Shown: positions 14,740 through 27,339 of the stretch, one piece after another | How positions within the stretch are numbered: the first letter of the stretch is position 1 | How the letters are laid out: the number at the start of each line of letters is the position of its first letter | NCBI GenBank assembly: GCA_964036155.1 | Contig: OZ038423.1 | Location: 48,685,249 to 48,749,248 of the forward strand | Source: Diploscapter coronatus | Lineage: Eukaryota; Nematoda; Chromadorea; Rhabditida; Rhabditidae | DNA: 64,000 bases | Direction: 5' to 3' | Position numbers and translations under genes: made by a program | The notes under the pieces: generated by a model | What the model saw: the letters and a program-made list of their open reading frames with translations, nothing else | Database searches by the model: none | What the model was told of the DNA's origin: nothing

Positions 14740-16027
14740 TTATGCGGATTTGGCCTTGTTGCTTCCGATGAAGTAGGCGCCTCGGACGAAGGGTGCGTAG
14801 GCGGGAACCGCTGGGATCGGCGCGATCGGGGCCGGAACTGGCGCAGGAATTGGTCCTGGGATAGCGTACGGCGAGTAGGCGGGGACAGGGAGGATCGGTG
14901 CTGGTGCGGGCACTGGGACTGGGGCCTAAGATATGATGATTATTTTAGAGCGTGAGTAGATGCGTTATTTTATTTTAACGAATTCTCTCAATTTTGTGCA
15001 CTTTATTTCATATCAAAAGCGCAAAAATATGGCTACGAGCAAGAACGCTTTAAACTTAACGGGATGAGACCGGGTTGTTGCGATATTTTCAAGGCTAGGA
15101 AGTTCGTGAAGTGTCAAATTATTAGGTCGACGACTTACAACAGGCGCGAACATCGGCATTGGGGGAGGAGGTGGAGGCGGCAGAGCGGGTGCGGCGAAGA
15201 CTGGTCTAGGAGCGATCATGGGTGGGGCCTGGAATTATCATCCTTGAAAAATTCGGATTTTTCGGAACACTACCAAGTAAGCTGGTGCCGGAACGGGGAC
15301 TGGTGCGAAAACAGGGGGTGGCTAAATTTTTTCGGATAGTTATATAAATTTATTTTTTAAGAAATCGGTGGTATTCAGCAGTTCTGACTGCGAGTACTTG
15401 TCTTCTACGAGTGGGAGTACATTTCTCCACGAATGAGTACTTTCCTTTCAAAATTTCGAAGTGATTACTCGTCTCAGACGCTATTTCTCGCCTCTTTCTT
15501 TTCCCCCATTTTGGGAGGCAAGTACTTATTTCGATTTTTTTGGAAAGAATGTACTCACTCGTGGGAGGAAGGTATTCGCATCCATTGTTTTTTTATTCTT
15601 TTTCCGATTCTAAGGCGATTTATGCAAAAATAAAAATTTCCAACTCACTGGTGGGGGTGGAGCGAATGCAACAGGGGGAGGGACGGCAGCCTGAATTTTT
15701 GCATCAAAATTAAAATTTAAAAAAAAAATGTTTTTCTGCTTACCACAACTGGTGGAGGTGGGGGTGCCAAGAAGGGTCTGGAAGCGACGTAATATCTTCC
15801 AAAGAGGGGTGCCGCAATTGGTGCGGGGATCGGCGCAGGAACGGCAAATTGAGCTTTGCTGACGGCTAGCGACGCGAGGAGAATGCTGAAAAATGAAATT
15901 TTGCAAGGTGGTCGAAAAAGAAAGATCACTACTATGTGTTATTCGATGTTCATTTACAGAACTACAAAGATCTATCGAAAAGTTTGAACTACAGTAAAAC
16001 TACCTACCAAACTGCTTTATTAAGCAT
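14740..16027 (-). CDS. Secreted alanine/proline-rich low-complexity protein, copy A
   Basis: Six minus-strand exons join without conflict: 16008-16027, 15744-15885, 15649-15690, 15274-15321, 15139-15228 and 14740-14925, giving 175 residues. A signal peptide starts MLNKAVCILLASLAVSKA and is probably cut before QF; intron 1 interrupts it in phase 2. The mature chain is made of Pro, Ala and Val with repeated PAPIPAP, PPPPPP and FAP words, one RYYVASRP segment, and a C-terminal block PFVRGAYFIGSNKAKSA. There is no cysteine after the signal peptide. It is a paralog of the protein at 24953-27339, which has the same signal-peptide split and the same PFVR...FIG end. Such chains suit an extracellular matrix or cuticle role, but that is inference; no named family was recognised. 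A TATA-like box lies about 95 bp upstream. Confidence 0.85.
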
Positions 16028-16117
16028 TTTCTATGGCAAGAGTGTATTGGTGCACCGGCTCTAGAGTAGTAATAAGTTGCGTACTGTCAAGGGAGACTGC
16101 TGGTGGCGTCAAGTGGG

Positions 16118-16127
16118 GCTTTTATAT
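16118..16127 (-). promoter_or_regulatory. TATA-box-like element of Pro/Ala-rich copy A
   Basis: On the minus strand this reads TATATAAAAG, about 95 bp upstream of the start codon at 16027. A good TATA box is consistent with a strongly expressed structural gene; the paralog at 24953 also has one. Function is inferred. Confidence 0.5.
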
Positions 16128-18316
16128 AATACATCATCCTGGGCTTTTTTTTCCCCGGTCTTGTCTCGCTTCTCTCCGCCGCGCTATTTCCTCGTTCACA
16201 CATTATCGTCGTCTTTGCTTCTGTGGTCTTGTGTCTACTTTGTCTCCAGTGAGCTTTCAACTAATACCTTCTGATTAATGCCATAGATACTTTCTCCTCG
16301 GGAGAAAACCGGTAGACATGTTTAGAGAGCACAGACAGCTCAGAGAGTGAAGAGAAGATCGACTTCGCTGTAGAACGAAGAGAGTTGGTCTGGAGCAGAG
16401 TAGCAGCATTGGAGACAGTATTAGCCGTAAGCGCTGAAAGCTGCCGGAGGTGGACGAAATTCCGCGAGAAATAGCGCGCGGAAGGAAAAAGAAGAGAAAC
16501 AGTGAGCACGGAAATGGACCCCTAATGCGCACACGCAGAGCAATGTATCATTTTCGGCTTGAGCAAAGATGATAAAAACGCGTGAACGGACTTTAGAAAA
16601 AAAAAACTTACGTGACATAGCAAGTCCGGGGTTGGATGGAATTAGACATTATTTCTACGTGAGATTGAGAAGTTCTTTAAAGAAATGTCGAAATTTATTA
16701 TCATCTTTATGTATATCTCGAGATTTTTAAGTCAAAATTGTGATTTTTATTTTTTGTATATGAGTAGCACTTAGCCTTGCTAAAAATCTAGCACAAATTA
16801 TTACATTTGCAAAAAAAACTCGTATTTACTCTGATCAAATACAATTCTGTTTGAAGGCTCAGCAAACATCCTCAAATAATTGAATGAGAGGTTGAGATTG
16901 GTCTGGACTTGTCAGACGATTGTTACGTTCTGATCCTACTAGAAAGAATGCTTAGTGCTGTTGCTAGTAGTTCAACTACTTTGATTCTATTTGTGGTTTG
17001 AGTTTATTCGAAGTAGGTTGATTCACTTGACAATAGTCGATAAGTAGAAGGAGAAGCCTCGATATTTTGGAAAAGTCCCTTATAAACCCCGGCACGAATG
17101 TATGAAAACATCCCCTTTGATCAAATTTACTTAAGGCATTTTATGCGAAGGAAGCGAATCGATATATTTTGAAGTTCTACGTGGGTTCACAATTTTAAAG
17201 AAAAACGAAAAAATAAGTAAAGTAATAGAAATAACATTGAGAAATAAAGCAATTCCTTACAGATCCCTGTACAATTCATGTGAGATGAAATAACTAAACA
17301 ACCCCAGGTATTATCATTATTCATTGGAGCCAAAATAATTTAATCAACTTTGAAATCCATCATATTTTCAAACCACCCCTCCCACCAAATATGTGTACGT
17401 CTTTGAACTAAAGCATTTGTCGCTCTTGTGTTTTGCTGCTCAAAAATCGGCTTATCGTTCAGTGTTTTAGTCGAACATGCTGTCAATCGCTGCAAGCACT
17501 GCACTGTTGCAGTCATTCGTCTCGTAAACCCAGGTGTTCTCTTTGTTCTGCCAGACTAATGTGGATTAGCACCGTTTCTCGTTCGTGACGACACGCTAAA
17601 CTCGTTTGCAACGGTATATTGAGGACAAGAAGTAGTAGAAACGACGTGGGTTGAACCGATTAGCAAATTGACATCGTTTTTGAAGTGATAATCAGTCAGT
17701 TAGTACAGTTCAAAGCTTTAATTAGGTAAATTTGATATAAGCTCGAACATTTCATGGCTTAGAGATCACTTCGGAAATAGGCAATATGTGTTGGAATTTC
17801 AGCTGAGATCAATTGAGGGATCTTCCAAAAATTCGAGCTTTGTTTCAGAAGATGTCATAGTCACCATTTTCAGTATAGTATCGCTATAATAATCCCGAAA
17901 TTGACCTTTCATCTTTCAACCATTTCTTGAGTAGATAGTAAATACTTGATTCCTGATAAATCCTTCCAATCCAGATCGATATTGCTTGAGATCTCGTGCC
18001 CTCAGGGGTTTATCCTTCTTTACTCTATCCCTCTACCAGACTCACTTCACTCCTTGATCATCTCTTATCCTTTCATCACTGCGTCCTGTTTACTCAAGCA
18101 TACCGGTCTCTAGTCTATTTTTTACATTTATTTATTTAACGTTGTAGTATTCTGAAGAATTAAAAAATCTATATGTTTCACATAGTTTACTAGCAATTTT
18201 TGATGATAGAGTAATGCTAATCTTTTGCTCGGCTTGTCTCATAGTAGAAATCAAACAAATCATTGTTCAAAATGTTTATCAGACTACTAATCTTACAAAA
18301 TCTAAGAATTAACAGA
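16128..18316. other. Intergenic region upstream of copy A and downstream of the kinase
   Basis: Positions 16140-16620 are unusually GC-rich and include the 11-mer AAATAGCGCGC at 16469-16479, repeated exactly upstream of the paralogous gene at 24591-24601, plus a near-complement (CCGCGCTATTT) at about 16180. Short ORFs here on both strands lack splice support and homology. Between 16650 and 18316 the sequence is AT-rich and I recognise nothing. Confidence 0.4.
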
Positions 18317-20682
18317 CTACAAAAATCCCTGGATCGTGATGATGCTTTTGGTTAATTCTTCTTCAAGGTACTTCTGAAATTTAGCAAGTAAATTAAAAAT
18401 TGTAAATTCACGAGCCTTTTTATCCCGTTTTTTCTTACACTCCTGACACTGCTCTAGAGTTCGGACTAGTTCATGCCTGAAAATTCATCGATACTTCAAT
18501 TATCACGATTTTTCCCACTTCTCTTTCATTTTTCTATCTCGTTCTGCCATAATTCCATAAAGTTCAATTAACGAGGCGAGATGTTGATCATAGAGCTGAA
18601 CGGATTCTGAATCTGATGACTCCGAATTAACTAGCTGAAATTTGTATTATTTTTTTATTTGCAAGAAAATCAACTTGAATATCCAACTCCTTTGCTCGAA
18701 AATATTCCAGAATTTGCTCGATCGGAGGAATATCGTTTTTATCGCTGTTTGTCGGAGAATTAATCGAGTCTATTGGAGAACTAGTTGCTTCACTGGCGCT
18801 ACCAGAATTTTCATAATTCAAGCAGATGCCCATATCTTCACTTGTTGTAGGCCTAACGACGTCTGGATTAAGACTTTTGACGGGGCCTTGATTCTTTGCC
18901 TAAAAAATCAATTTATTCTAATAAGATTAAAAAAGAACACCTCCTTAACCTTAAGTTTCGAAATCCTAGCGTAGAGTTCATTTTCGACAAACATAGCTGC
19001 ATTCTGGGATTTTGGCATAATCTTTCCATGGTCTCTTTCAATCTGATGATACAAAGTTAATTTTGATCGGGCCAATCGCATACTTTTATTGGTTCCTGTG
19101 CTATTGATGATGTAACTGTACTGGTATGAACTAGTGGCTTGGTAGTATTAGGGTAGTACTTCCTCAGAATTTCAAAATACGCTTTGACCTCAGAGCTCGT
19201 CGGTCGAATCTATATTTTCTACTTGAAAAAATAAATAAAATTTAAAAAGAAAAAAAAAACACTTACATTCGGATCTGGATGCCAACATCGCTTGTAGAAC
19301 CGTGATAAAATCGAACTGCACTTGATTTCCGGCGGTCGAATCTTTCTATCGGCTACATTGAACAATAAGGAAATTGCTTCAAGTCTGGACGGATAGGGAC
19401 TTCTGAAACTTTCGGATTATTGTGAGGTCAGGAATAAGAAGGACAGTAAAAATCTTGTGATGCTGAGAATAATTAGATTCATCGCAACAACATAGCATTG
19501 TGAAAAGTTCGTGGGGTAAGAAAAAGGTATTAAAGTGTTCAATCACTTTACACACTATTTCGTATGTTACGTAGTTGCGAAGAATCTCAAGTTGCTTACT
19601 CTGACAACTGTTTTAATTAGAGTTTCGTCTGGATCAAAACAATTGGATTTTTATACCTTCTAGCAATGATCTGCCACATGATGATTCCAAAGCTGTAAAT
19701 GTCGCATTTCGCGTCGTATTTCTTGTTTCCCTCGAATATTTCGGGAGCCATCGTAATGGGTGTGCCGATATTCATGGTCATCGAGTTGTCAAGCTTCTTG
19801 AAAGTACCGAAGTCACAGACCTTGAGATTTTTGTATTCGTCGGATAGAAGAAGACTGAAATGTGTTGTTAGCTAAAGGTCTAATATAAATTTGTTGGACG
19901 ATATTTTTCATTCTATGTTATTCTATATCACAAAATTAAAATTTTAACTTCAACCCAGCATGTTTGAGACTAACTTTTGACATTTGAGATCTCGATGAAC
20001 TTGTCCTCTGGAGTGGAAATAATTAATCGCATCTGAGAGTTGATAGAGCCACGAAATCGCGTTACCAATTTTATAGTCGACCTTCTTGTCGTTCACTACT
20101 GAACTTTTTTTGGTATTCTTTCAAAATTTTGATCTCACATTCAGCCATGCTTTTGCAGTCCATATATTCCATAACGACTCCGATACCTTTATCGGGGTAC
20201 TTGCACATTCCGTAAATCCTAAATTTCATCATACTTGCTTGATCATAATTTTGGTTTACTTGATACAATGACCATTTTCCTGTAGTTGAAGTAGAACTTT
20301 TGCTTCCCTTTTCAATGAATCCTTTGTCGTCTCCTTGTTAGCGAATTTGATTGCTACTTTCCTGGGAAATCTTATTTTCTATTCCTTCAATTTTATCCTA
20401 CGTTGGTTCAGATTCCGGAGATTCACGATATTGCGCTAAAGTGACATATCCGAAAGTTCCTCTGCCAATGCGAGTATTGAAAGGTTCTAGCCGTTTCCTG
20501 GACACGATAGGGATATCAAGAGTGTCACAAAGGTCCGAATCTCTGAAAATCAGTCAATGATCTGAAAATTAAAAAAAAAAAAATTACCGCGATGATCGAA
20601 TCTTCTGAGAAGGCGTTGGTGATATACTACTAAAACTATAGGAATTTTGTACCATCAGCCCATTGGCTTCGTTGTCTTCCAT
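18317..20682 (-). CDS. TAK1/MAP3K7-like serine/threonine protein kinase
   Basis: About eleven exons on the minus strand join into ~537 residues. Kinase motifs appear in order: glycine loop IGRGTFGYV (~residue 57), VAIK lysine (~83), catalytic loop HRDLKCQN (~175), CDFG (~195), GTPITMAPEIFEG (~210), DIYSFGIIMW (~232) and RCWHPDPN...RPTSSEV closing the C-lobe. DFGT and the APE...CD block are closest to TAK1, the MAP3K of TGF-beta, Wnt and innate pathways (MOM-4 in C. elegans). The tail supports this: a segment near residue 455 with YDQHLASLIELYGIMAE matches the FEQHCKMAQEY helix by which TAK1 binds TAB2/3-type partners. The TAK1 activation-loop AAWMAPE is PITMAPE here. The final two exon candidates are also readable as one because the intervening AAATTTCAG stays in frame. 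Catalytic residues look intact. Confidence 0.88.
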
Positions 20683-22719
20683 TTTGGTTCAGATAAACAG
20701 AAAAGAATATTCACTGTTTGAAGAATTTCGAAAAATGAATGCGTTTTGGGGGCGCTAAAAGGCATTGCATCACTTTTAAGTGGCAAACTTGACGGGGTTG
20801 ATCGTTATCTGTGTCGACTAGCTGCTATACTCGAAGAGATAGTTCAGCAAAATTAGTCATAAATTCTATTTACGTTGATTTATTTGAAATAACTTTTATT
20901 TCACATGGAATTCATACAAATTAGTATCCTAACTTCTTTATGACCTTATCAGCAACTTCAACTTGACGGCGTGACGGAGTGTGCAATGGCCGTATGAATT
21001 TTACCTTAGGCAAAGTGATTTTTGTGAAATGATGAAGTTATTTTCTTTGGAGAAAGAGATTCGTTTAGCAAAAAGATTACTTAATCAAATGGAAACTGCT
21101 GAACTAATCTATTTATTTTTCGATAAAAATTGGCCAAATTAGTCCCCCATCCAAAATGCGATGAAATGTGCGTATTTCAAGCGACAAAACATAGTTGTAT
21201 TCGATTCTTTACGGCCAAACACTGTGTTGTCGTCGAGTTGCCTTTGTTGTTGGTAGCTGTTCGTGTTTCACTCAGAATCTTTTTTTCCTTTCCTTTCTTC
21301 GTTTTATATTTGTTTTCTTGCCGTTGTTTCTCAGCATCTCTTCGTTTTCGCGGTTATCTCGTCGTCTTTCCTGGCGTCAAGACCAAACAAATTTGACCGG
21401 AAGTCGGGCTTTCGTGTGACTGCTGCGAGAGAGGGGAAAAACGACGGCCGCGGCTAACGAGAGAATAGCCGCGCATGACGAGCAATCGAGCAAAAAGTCG
21501 CGTGTAACACGAGAAGCACGACTAGACGATCGAGCTAATGATGTCAGCAGACTTTCACTGGTTTTTATCTGATTAATTTAAATTTTAAAAGTTTTATATC
21601 TTTCAATTAAAAATTTATTGAAACAATAAAGTCACAATTACACCGTCACTAATCCCATAGTTCATCATGAAGAATGATTCAAAATCTTTAAACATTTCGC
21701 AATATGAAACAAAATAACTTCAAGAAAAGGCAGATTTCAATTTTCTGAAATTTTCGAATTTTTCTCGTAATGGTTCCCTTCTTATGAGAGAATCGGGTTT
21801 TTCAAAAGCGGTAAAGTCAGATTCAATTTGGCACCAACCAACTTTCCATTAAATTCTAGGCAGCTTTTGTAAAGCAACTATGCAGGAATTCTCACATCTA
21901 ACATTTCTGAAATCGATTTACTGAAATGGCTGTATGAGAATTTGCTTGGTTTCTGTGAAACCTTTACCCGCAAACTATGTACATAAGCAATGGAAGTCGA
22001 AATTTGTATATTATCGTAGAGTACCTACGATATGCTTTAGGATGGCATATTGTTTATCAGGATATTCTTGTTCAGAATAAAACAATTTCGAACCGTATCC
22101 ATATCAAAAAGTTGCTTTCATTTTGCATGCCGTTTACGCGTAGTAAGTGAAGCGACGGGGCTTTGATATATATCATCAGAAAGCCAATACGATAGTGGTA
22201 CTAATACCGAAAACCCCATTTGGGTTCGTTAGATACGAAGAAAGTTATTCGGGTGTGTTCAGGAACTAGGTGCTAACCCAATAATATTTGAAGGTTTTAC
22301 AGATTATTCATATCAAATGTTCAAAAATAATTCAGTTCCCCTATATTATGCGGCGTTTCTACTTTCCATCGAGACTGACCATTGTTACCTCCCGAGTTCT
22401 TTCATCTGTACATGTGTGCACCTAGAACTAGTCCCATCTCCAATCTCGGCATAGGCCGCTAATTCTCACTTTCTCTTTATTTCTTTGCTTTTCTTGCTGT
22501 TGCGTGAGTCTGGCGTTATGCACACAAAGTGTGAGCAGCATGCGCACGAGGACGACAGTCGAATTATGGCTGTTTTTCGAAACGGACGATACAACTTTTG
22601 TTGAAATATAGGTAAAGTAGGAAAATCGAACAGAAAAAAGCGGGAAAAACTATCGTTGGAGACATCTTACATCAATTTTGAGCCAAGAAAGTTGGCAAAA
22701 CATCTTGATAGAAATTTAG

Positions 22720-22812
22720 TTAGGATTTCAAATCATGCTTCTTCTTCATTCTCTTGGTTAATAATTGACGCTCTTGATCAGAGAGAAAGTCATTCATTGT
22801 AGATTGATTCAT
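22720..22812 (-). CDS. Candidate small terminal exon encoding a basic 30-residue peptide
   Basis: After a minus-strand acceptor (TTCTCAG near 22842) the sequence reads MNQSTMNDFLSDQE, then RQLLTKRMKKK and a stop at 22720. A second mini-ORF at 23556-23639 has the same plan and shares N..L..Q..RQL.T and MKK. The resemblance of two short AT-rich ORFs may be chance or an old repeat. No function is proposed. Confidence 0.15.
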   Translation of the reverse strand: MNQSTMNDFLSDQERQLLTKRMKKKHDLKS

Positions 22813-23555
22813 GGCTACTTTTTGAGTAATCTGAGAACGAATAAGACAAGAAACAACAATGGACTTGCGGACGTCGGACGCTACTGCAAAAAGTTGACGT
22901 GACAACTTCCACAGTTATCGTATTCTATTGCAATGTACTGAGGAAAAGCATGACTTGTTTCTGGCTATTCTTCTGAATACTTCTGGATTAACACTAACAA
23001 TGTGCTAGTCTGTAACAATAGTATATTCTTCAAGCAACCCACTATTCTGACCAACTGTTCTCACGATAATCCTCGTGCTTTCACTCAAAGCAGAGTACGT
23101 TAATCTACCGGATTAAGACTAGAGTGATACATGCAAAAAGAAGCTCCCTAAGATGAAAATGTTACAGTAATGAACTAGATTTTGGATGATACTCGGATGA
23201 CGCACTTTGTTCGTTAATCATGTACGATTATTTGACTCACTCCACTTCAGAGGTGTTCACCCCTTTCACTTTCATTCAACGAGCACAATGGATAAAGTTG
23301 AATTGGATGGTCAACAGCGAATACTGAATAAACAAGCATCATTATTGTTGTAGTGAATCATTTAAGCACAATTCTGAAGCTGAATGATCTCAATGGATTT
23401 CAAAAATACATATACATTAAATTAAATTTATACTATCATAAAGGAGTAACCATCAAATTGATTATAATCAATAAAAAATAAAAACTCATCAAATTATTCA
23501 GAAAATTTGATATCATCAAGAGGTAGTTTTTTATTGTAAGCTAATATTCACGAGT

Positions 23556-23639
23556 TCAACCAACGTTCATCTTCTTCATTGGTTTATTGGTCTTCAATTG
23601 ACGTTTCATTTGAAATAGTAGCCTTCCATTCACCGCCAT
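23556..23639 (-). CDS. Candidate small terminal exon, relative of 22720-22812
   Basis: A minus-strand TTTTCAG lies four bases before the ATG; the frame reads MAVNGRLLFQMKRQLKTNK, then a basic tail to a stop at 23556. It aligns loosely with the mini-ORF at 22720-22812. Evidence is only position after an acceptor and mutual similarity. Confidence 0.15.
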   Translation of the reverse strand: MAVNGRLLFQMKRQLKTNKPMKKMNVG

Positions 23640-24744
23640 AAATCTGAAAACATTTTGCTCTCTGTGCCTTTTCTTGTTGTGTGAAAAAAGCGAGCAATCA
23701 GGAAAAAACGACTGGAATACGATATTCCCGATTTTCGTTCATTTAGGGAAATAATTAAATTGAATAGAGCACTAGAAGGCGTCGGATATTCTTCGATTTG
23801 AACAAAAGACACGAAAATGACCATCTGATTCTCAATTCAAAAGAAAACTCGTCGTAACTTGAGAAGCACGGAAATTAGAGACGAAAAAATTTGAGCTAAT
23901 GACTAACAATTTGATTCCGAGGAATTTACTGTAGAAGAACTGGAACTTGACCGAAAGATCAAAGGAAGTAAGAAGTAAACAATGAGTTCTGCACGTAATC
24001 ATTATATGAGTAGGGGATAAATTATATTTTATTTCGCAAGTAAGAGCGACTTCAATATTAAACCACAAACTAATTCTGATGAGCAAAACATTGAGGCGTG
24101 TAAAAAATCATGATGGCTAGGATAAATTATTTACAAATTTTCGGTATATGAAACTAGAAAATGGTCAGTCTATGTTTAGAGTCCTCTAGGGTTCACAAGT
24201 CTTCGAAGCCACTAAACGCTCTAGTTTGTGTATTTTCGTTTCAAAACACCTCTGCATCATATTTACCTGAATCCGTACAGATTATGGGTCAAAGAATTGT
24301 GTGTGTGTGTAAAAAACAGGTGTGCAAAAGACACATACTCTTTGGAAAATAGCGTAAAATTTTGCGAGGAAAAGATTTGGAGAAAATGAAAAGTGCGAAA
24401 TAGTGAAGAGCTCCTTGAGACGAGCGAAAAGGCTTCCTTTTTTGCCGCACCACTTTTACCGTATTTGAGCAGTGAAATAGCACACTTTCTTCGGATGCAA
24501 AAAGACGCAAAAATCGAGATATACCGCTAGAAAATAGAGACATGAAGCCGTGGTGCTCGAAGAAAGTGAGAGAAATTTGAGAACGCCGAAAAATAGCGCG
24601 CTTCTAGAGAACTCAGAAATTGTTGGCAAAGACGGTGCGCGTTTTTTGCACTCTCCTTTGAGTACAATCGACTTTCTCTGTTGCCTGAAAGGAAAGGGGC
24701 GTGACTTGCCAAACGCGGCGAGCATAATTGCGTGAATTCTCGTC

Positions 24745-24830
24745 GATGGTCTCGTATGACGCGCAACGCAACGCGTCTGGCGACGCGACACGGTGACGCG
24801 AAAGAGCAGGTGGTTGCCGACTATAAAGGA
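24745..24830 (+). promoter_or_regulatory. Core promoter of Pro/Ala-rich copy B: ACGCG cluster and TATA box
   Basis: Between 24755 and 24802 the hexamer family GACGCG/AACGCG occurs five times in about 45 bp, followed by TATAAA at 24822-24827, about 125 bp before the start codon at 24953. The spacing fits a core promoter with a clustered activator site. Both function and factor are inferred. Confidence 0.5.
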
Positions 24831-24952
24831 TGAATGGCAACACAGGACAGTCGGAAGCTCGGAAAGAGAAAGGCATTTGCCGCGCGCGTTTTCGGCCCTT
24901 GTTGCTCTAGGACATTTCACAGTTTATTCTACGACTACATCGAATCAACAAC

Positions 24953-26154
24953 ATGACGCAATTTAGGTGATTTTTATCATTTACTTAATTTATTTTAAAC
25001 TATCTTATCATTTTTACATCATCTTATCATGGTCTCTCTTACCAGCGCAATTTTCTCTTGTCATTGATTATCATTTATTTTGTGCATGATAATTTACCCG
25101 CTTTTGCATCACCGTACACCTCCATCCACGCATGCACTCGTCCGAAAACACGACTCGGCACTCGCACTATGCGAACATTTTCTGCAACTATGCAAATGTC
25201 TTGGAGATTCGGCGCTAGGCTTGTTTTCATGCTGCCCTCTATTTGGTCTACTCCTACTTTGGAAGTTCAAATCGTCACGTTTTCTAGCTTGAATACTTTC
25301 TACTCCAATTGCTGAATTTCTTTATCACGCTCAAGCTCTTTCGTTGCAGCGTTTATTATTTTCCTCCTTGTTCTCAAACGGTATCTCAAATTTACTGTCC
25401 ACTTCAAATAAGCACTTGCACGTTCCGCATGTTTCTGCATACCTGCACTCTGCATGAAGACGTCGCACGTCAAATCGTCACTCGCAAGACTTCTACTCAC
25501 TCCAATGTTCATTTTTCTGTCACAACACTAGATTAGATGCTTTACGGCGCATGAAGAATTTCGACACGATTCTGCTAGATTTCGACTGTTTTAGTCCTTT
25601 AGGTAGCATTTCTATAGTTTTTATTTCAATTTCGTTGCCAGTTAAGTTATAAGTAATTCCAATATCGCCATAAACCATTCTTACATCACGATCATGCGCA
25701 TCTATCACTATTTCATCACGCTCACATTACCTGCATCCATTCCGTTTCTGTTCCTTCTTCTCTCATTACAATTACCAGCTTATCCATGGGCTGATCTATA
25801 GGTGATAGGTTCTTCTTTTTGGAATGAACTCTATCATTTAAATCAAAACTGACCCGAAGTCTTTATTACTTCGACACAGTTACCTCACATCTTCCTCTGT
25901 CGCACTCTCCTAGCATGCTTCTATCCATATAACTATCCACCTTCAGGGTTGTGCGGAGGAGTTTCACTCCTGATTTTTTTGATACCATAACTCCGCACGG
26001 TCCTGACCTCTATCCTTTCTATCTAAGACTCGGTTCTATTCACGTTTCAGCACTTTGATACTTCTTTCGTCTCTGGCAGTCTTCTCGACCGCCCAGTTCG
26101 CCGCCTGGCCAGCTCACAGTTACTCTCCATTCTATCAGGTATGTATTTTTATTA

Positions 26155-26186
<32 letters not shown>

Positions 26187-27339
26187 CAAAATTTAAAACT
26201 GTTTGATAACGGATTGATTAGATTTCGGATAATAATATTTATCTACATCAGCGAAACCTGAATTGGCAATTTCTCGAGTCAATTTTGAAAAATACCTTCA
26301 TCAGTTATTTTGAATTCTTTAGGCGCTGTTCTCCCCCGCTTCGACGCCGGTTCTTTCTGCGCCCGCACTTCCTTCGCCGAATCCCCCAACAATCCCCGTG
26401 CCAGCTGGTAATTTTAGTTTTCGTAAAAATTCGCCACTCGGAAAATCAGCCACTTTGCTACCAGTCAAATGTGTGCAAAGAAAGGAACCTTATTGCATCT
26501 TTCCTTACGTTGCTCTAATTTAATTCGTAGACATGTTACGACCTTTCAAAATACCTAAAAATATGTATGAATCGAATCCATTTTAGCCATCCCACCACCG
26601 GTCTTCGCCGCTGCGCCAATCCTCCCACCCCCAGGTACCATATTAATAAGCAATTTGACCTTCTGTATAGACTTTAACTCGGTATTGAAAATATATATAT
26701 ATATTTTTTTTTAAATCCACTAGATTTTGAATCTAGAGTTGAAGTTAACTTTTACTTTGAAACGACTAGAAATATGATTGCAGTGGTGGCTGCCGCGCCA
26801 ATCCTTCCACCTCCTCCTCCTCCTCCAGTTGCCTTGGCTGCGCCTGCCGTCCTCAGAGGACCTGCTTTCGGTAAGAAGCTTTGATCATTTTATCACAATT
26901 TTCAATTAATTCGAATCCTAGCTTATGCCCCGAGCCCTGTCTTTGCTCCAATTAGGACGCCGGTTAGTTGATTTATTTCACTAGAATTATTATAATACCT
27001 GAGCTCAGAGTTTCTCTTTTCGCTTGGATTAAGTTCAGGATTTTTTTTCTAATTTCGAAGATCAAAGCCACCTCCAAAAATTGACCTTCAATTTTCTGTT
27101 TGGTTATTTCTTCATGGATTTCACTTGATCAGAAAATATTCCTAAAAAGAAATGACGAAACGACCTTTCTTTAGGTCGTTGCCCCAGTTGCCCCAGCCGT
27201 TCCAGCTATTCCGGCTATCCCAGCCTTTGCTCCGGTAGCACCTGTGGCACCCATTCTGGCAGCTCCCCGAGTCATGCCCGCTTTCGCGCCGGCCCCTTTC
27301 GTTAGAGCTCCATTCTTCATCGGTGGATTGAGAGGATAA
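24953..27339 (+). CDS. Secreted alanine/proline-rich low-complexity protein, copy B
   Basis: Seven exons join cleanly: 24953-24966, 26051-26138, 26323-26407, 26587-26634, 26784-26870, 26922-26962 and 27175-27339. Exon 1 is only 14 nt and is followed by a 1,084-nt intron; the split codon (AG/C, phase 2) restores a signal peptide MTQFSTLILLSSLAVFSTA before QF. The mature chain is Ala/Pro/Val-rich, with FAAAPILPPP twice, a run of seven prolines, and a C-terminus PFVRAPFFIGGLRG. Signal-peptide sequence (LAV...A/QF), phase-2 intron 1 and the PFVR...FIG end are shared with the minus-strand copy at 14740-16027, so the two are paralogs in inverted orientation around the kinase. A structural extracellular role is plausible but not shown. 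Intron 2 carries a (TA)n run. Confidence 0.85.
26153..26177. repeat. (TA)n microsatellite in intron 2 of copy B
   Basis: About twelve TA units followed by a T run, directly after the donor of exon 2. A shorter ATATAT tract is at about 26688-26703 in a later intron of the same gene. Confidence 0.9.

Larger units (their letters stand above)
20683..24740. other. Large intergenic region between the kinase and Pro/Ala-rich copy B
   Basis: Mostly AT-rich and apparently noncoding. Visible structure: a GC-rich patch at 21430-21560 with a hairpin (GCGGCTA at 21450-21456, TAGCCGC at 21466-21472) likely in the kinase promoter; a diverged partial copy of the 21490-21540 segment near 23846-23890 sharing words such as GAGAAGCACG and GAGCTAATGA; two related basic mini-ORFs on the minus strand listed separately; a pyrimidine-rich stretch at 21270-21370. 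No RNA gene or transposase was recognised. Confidence 0.4.

Noticed and set aside
24456..24920. 154-codon open frame on the minus strand
   Set aside because: It overlaps the GC-rich promoter, TATA box and 5' region of Pro/Ala-rich copy B, runs in the opposite direction, is low-complexity in codon content and matches no family. The long opening is explained by base composition.
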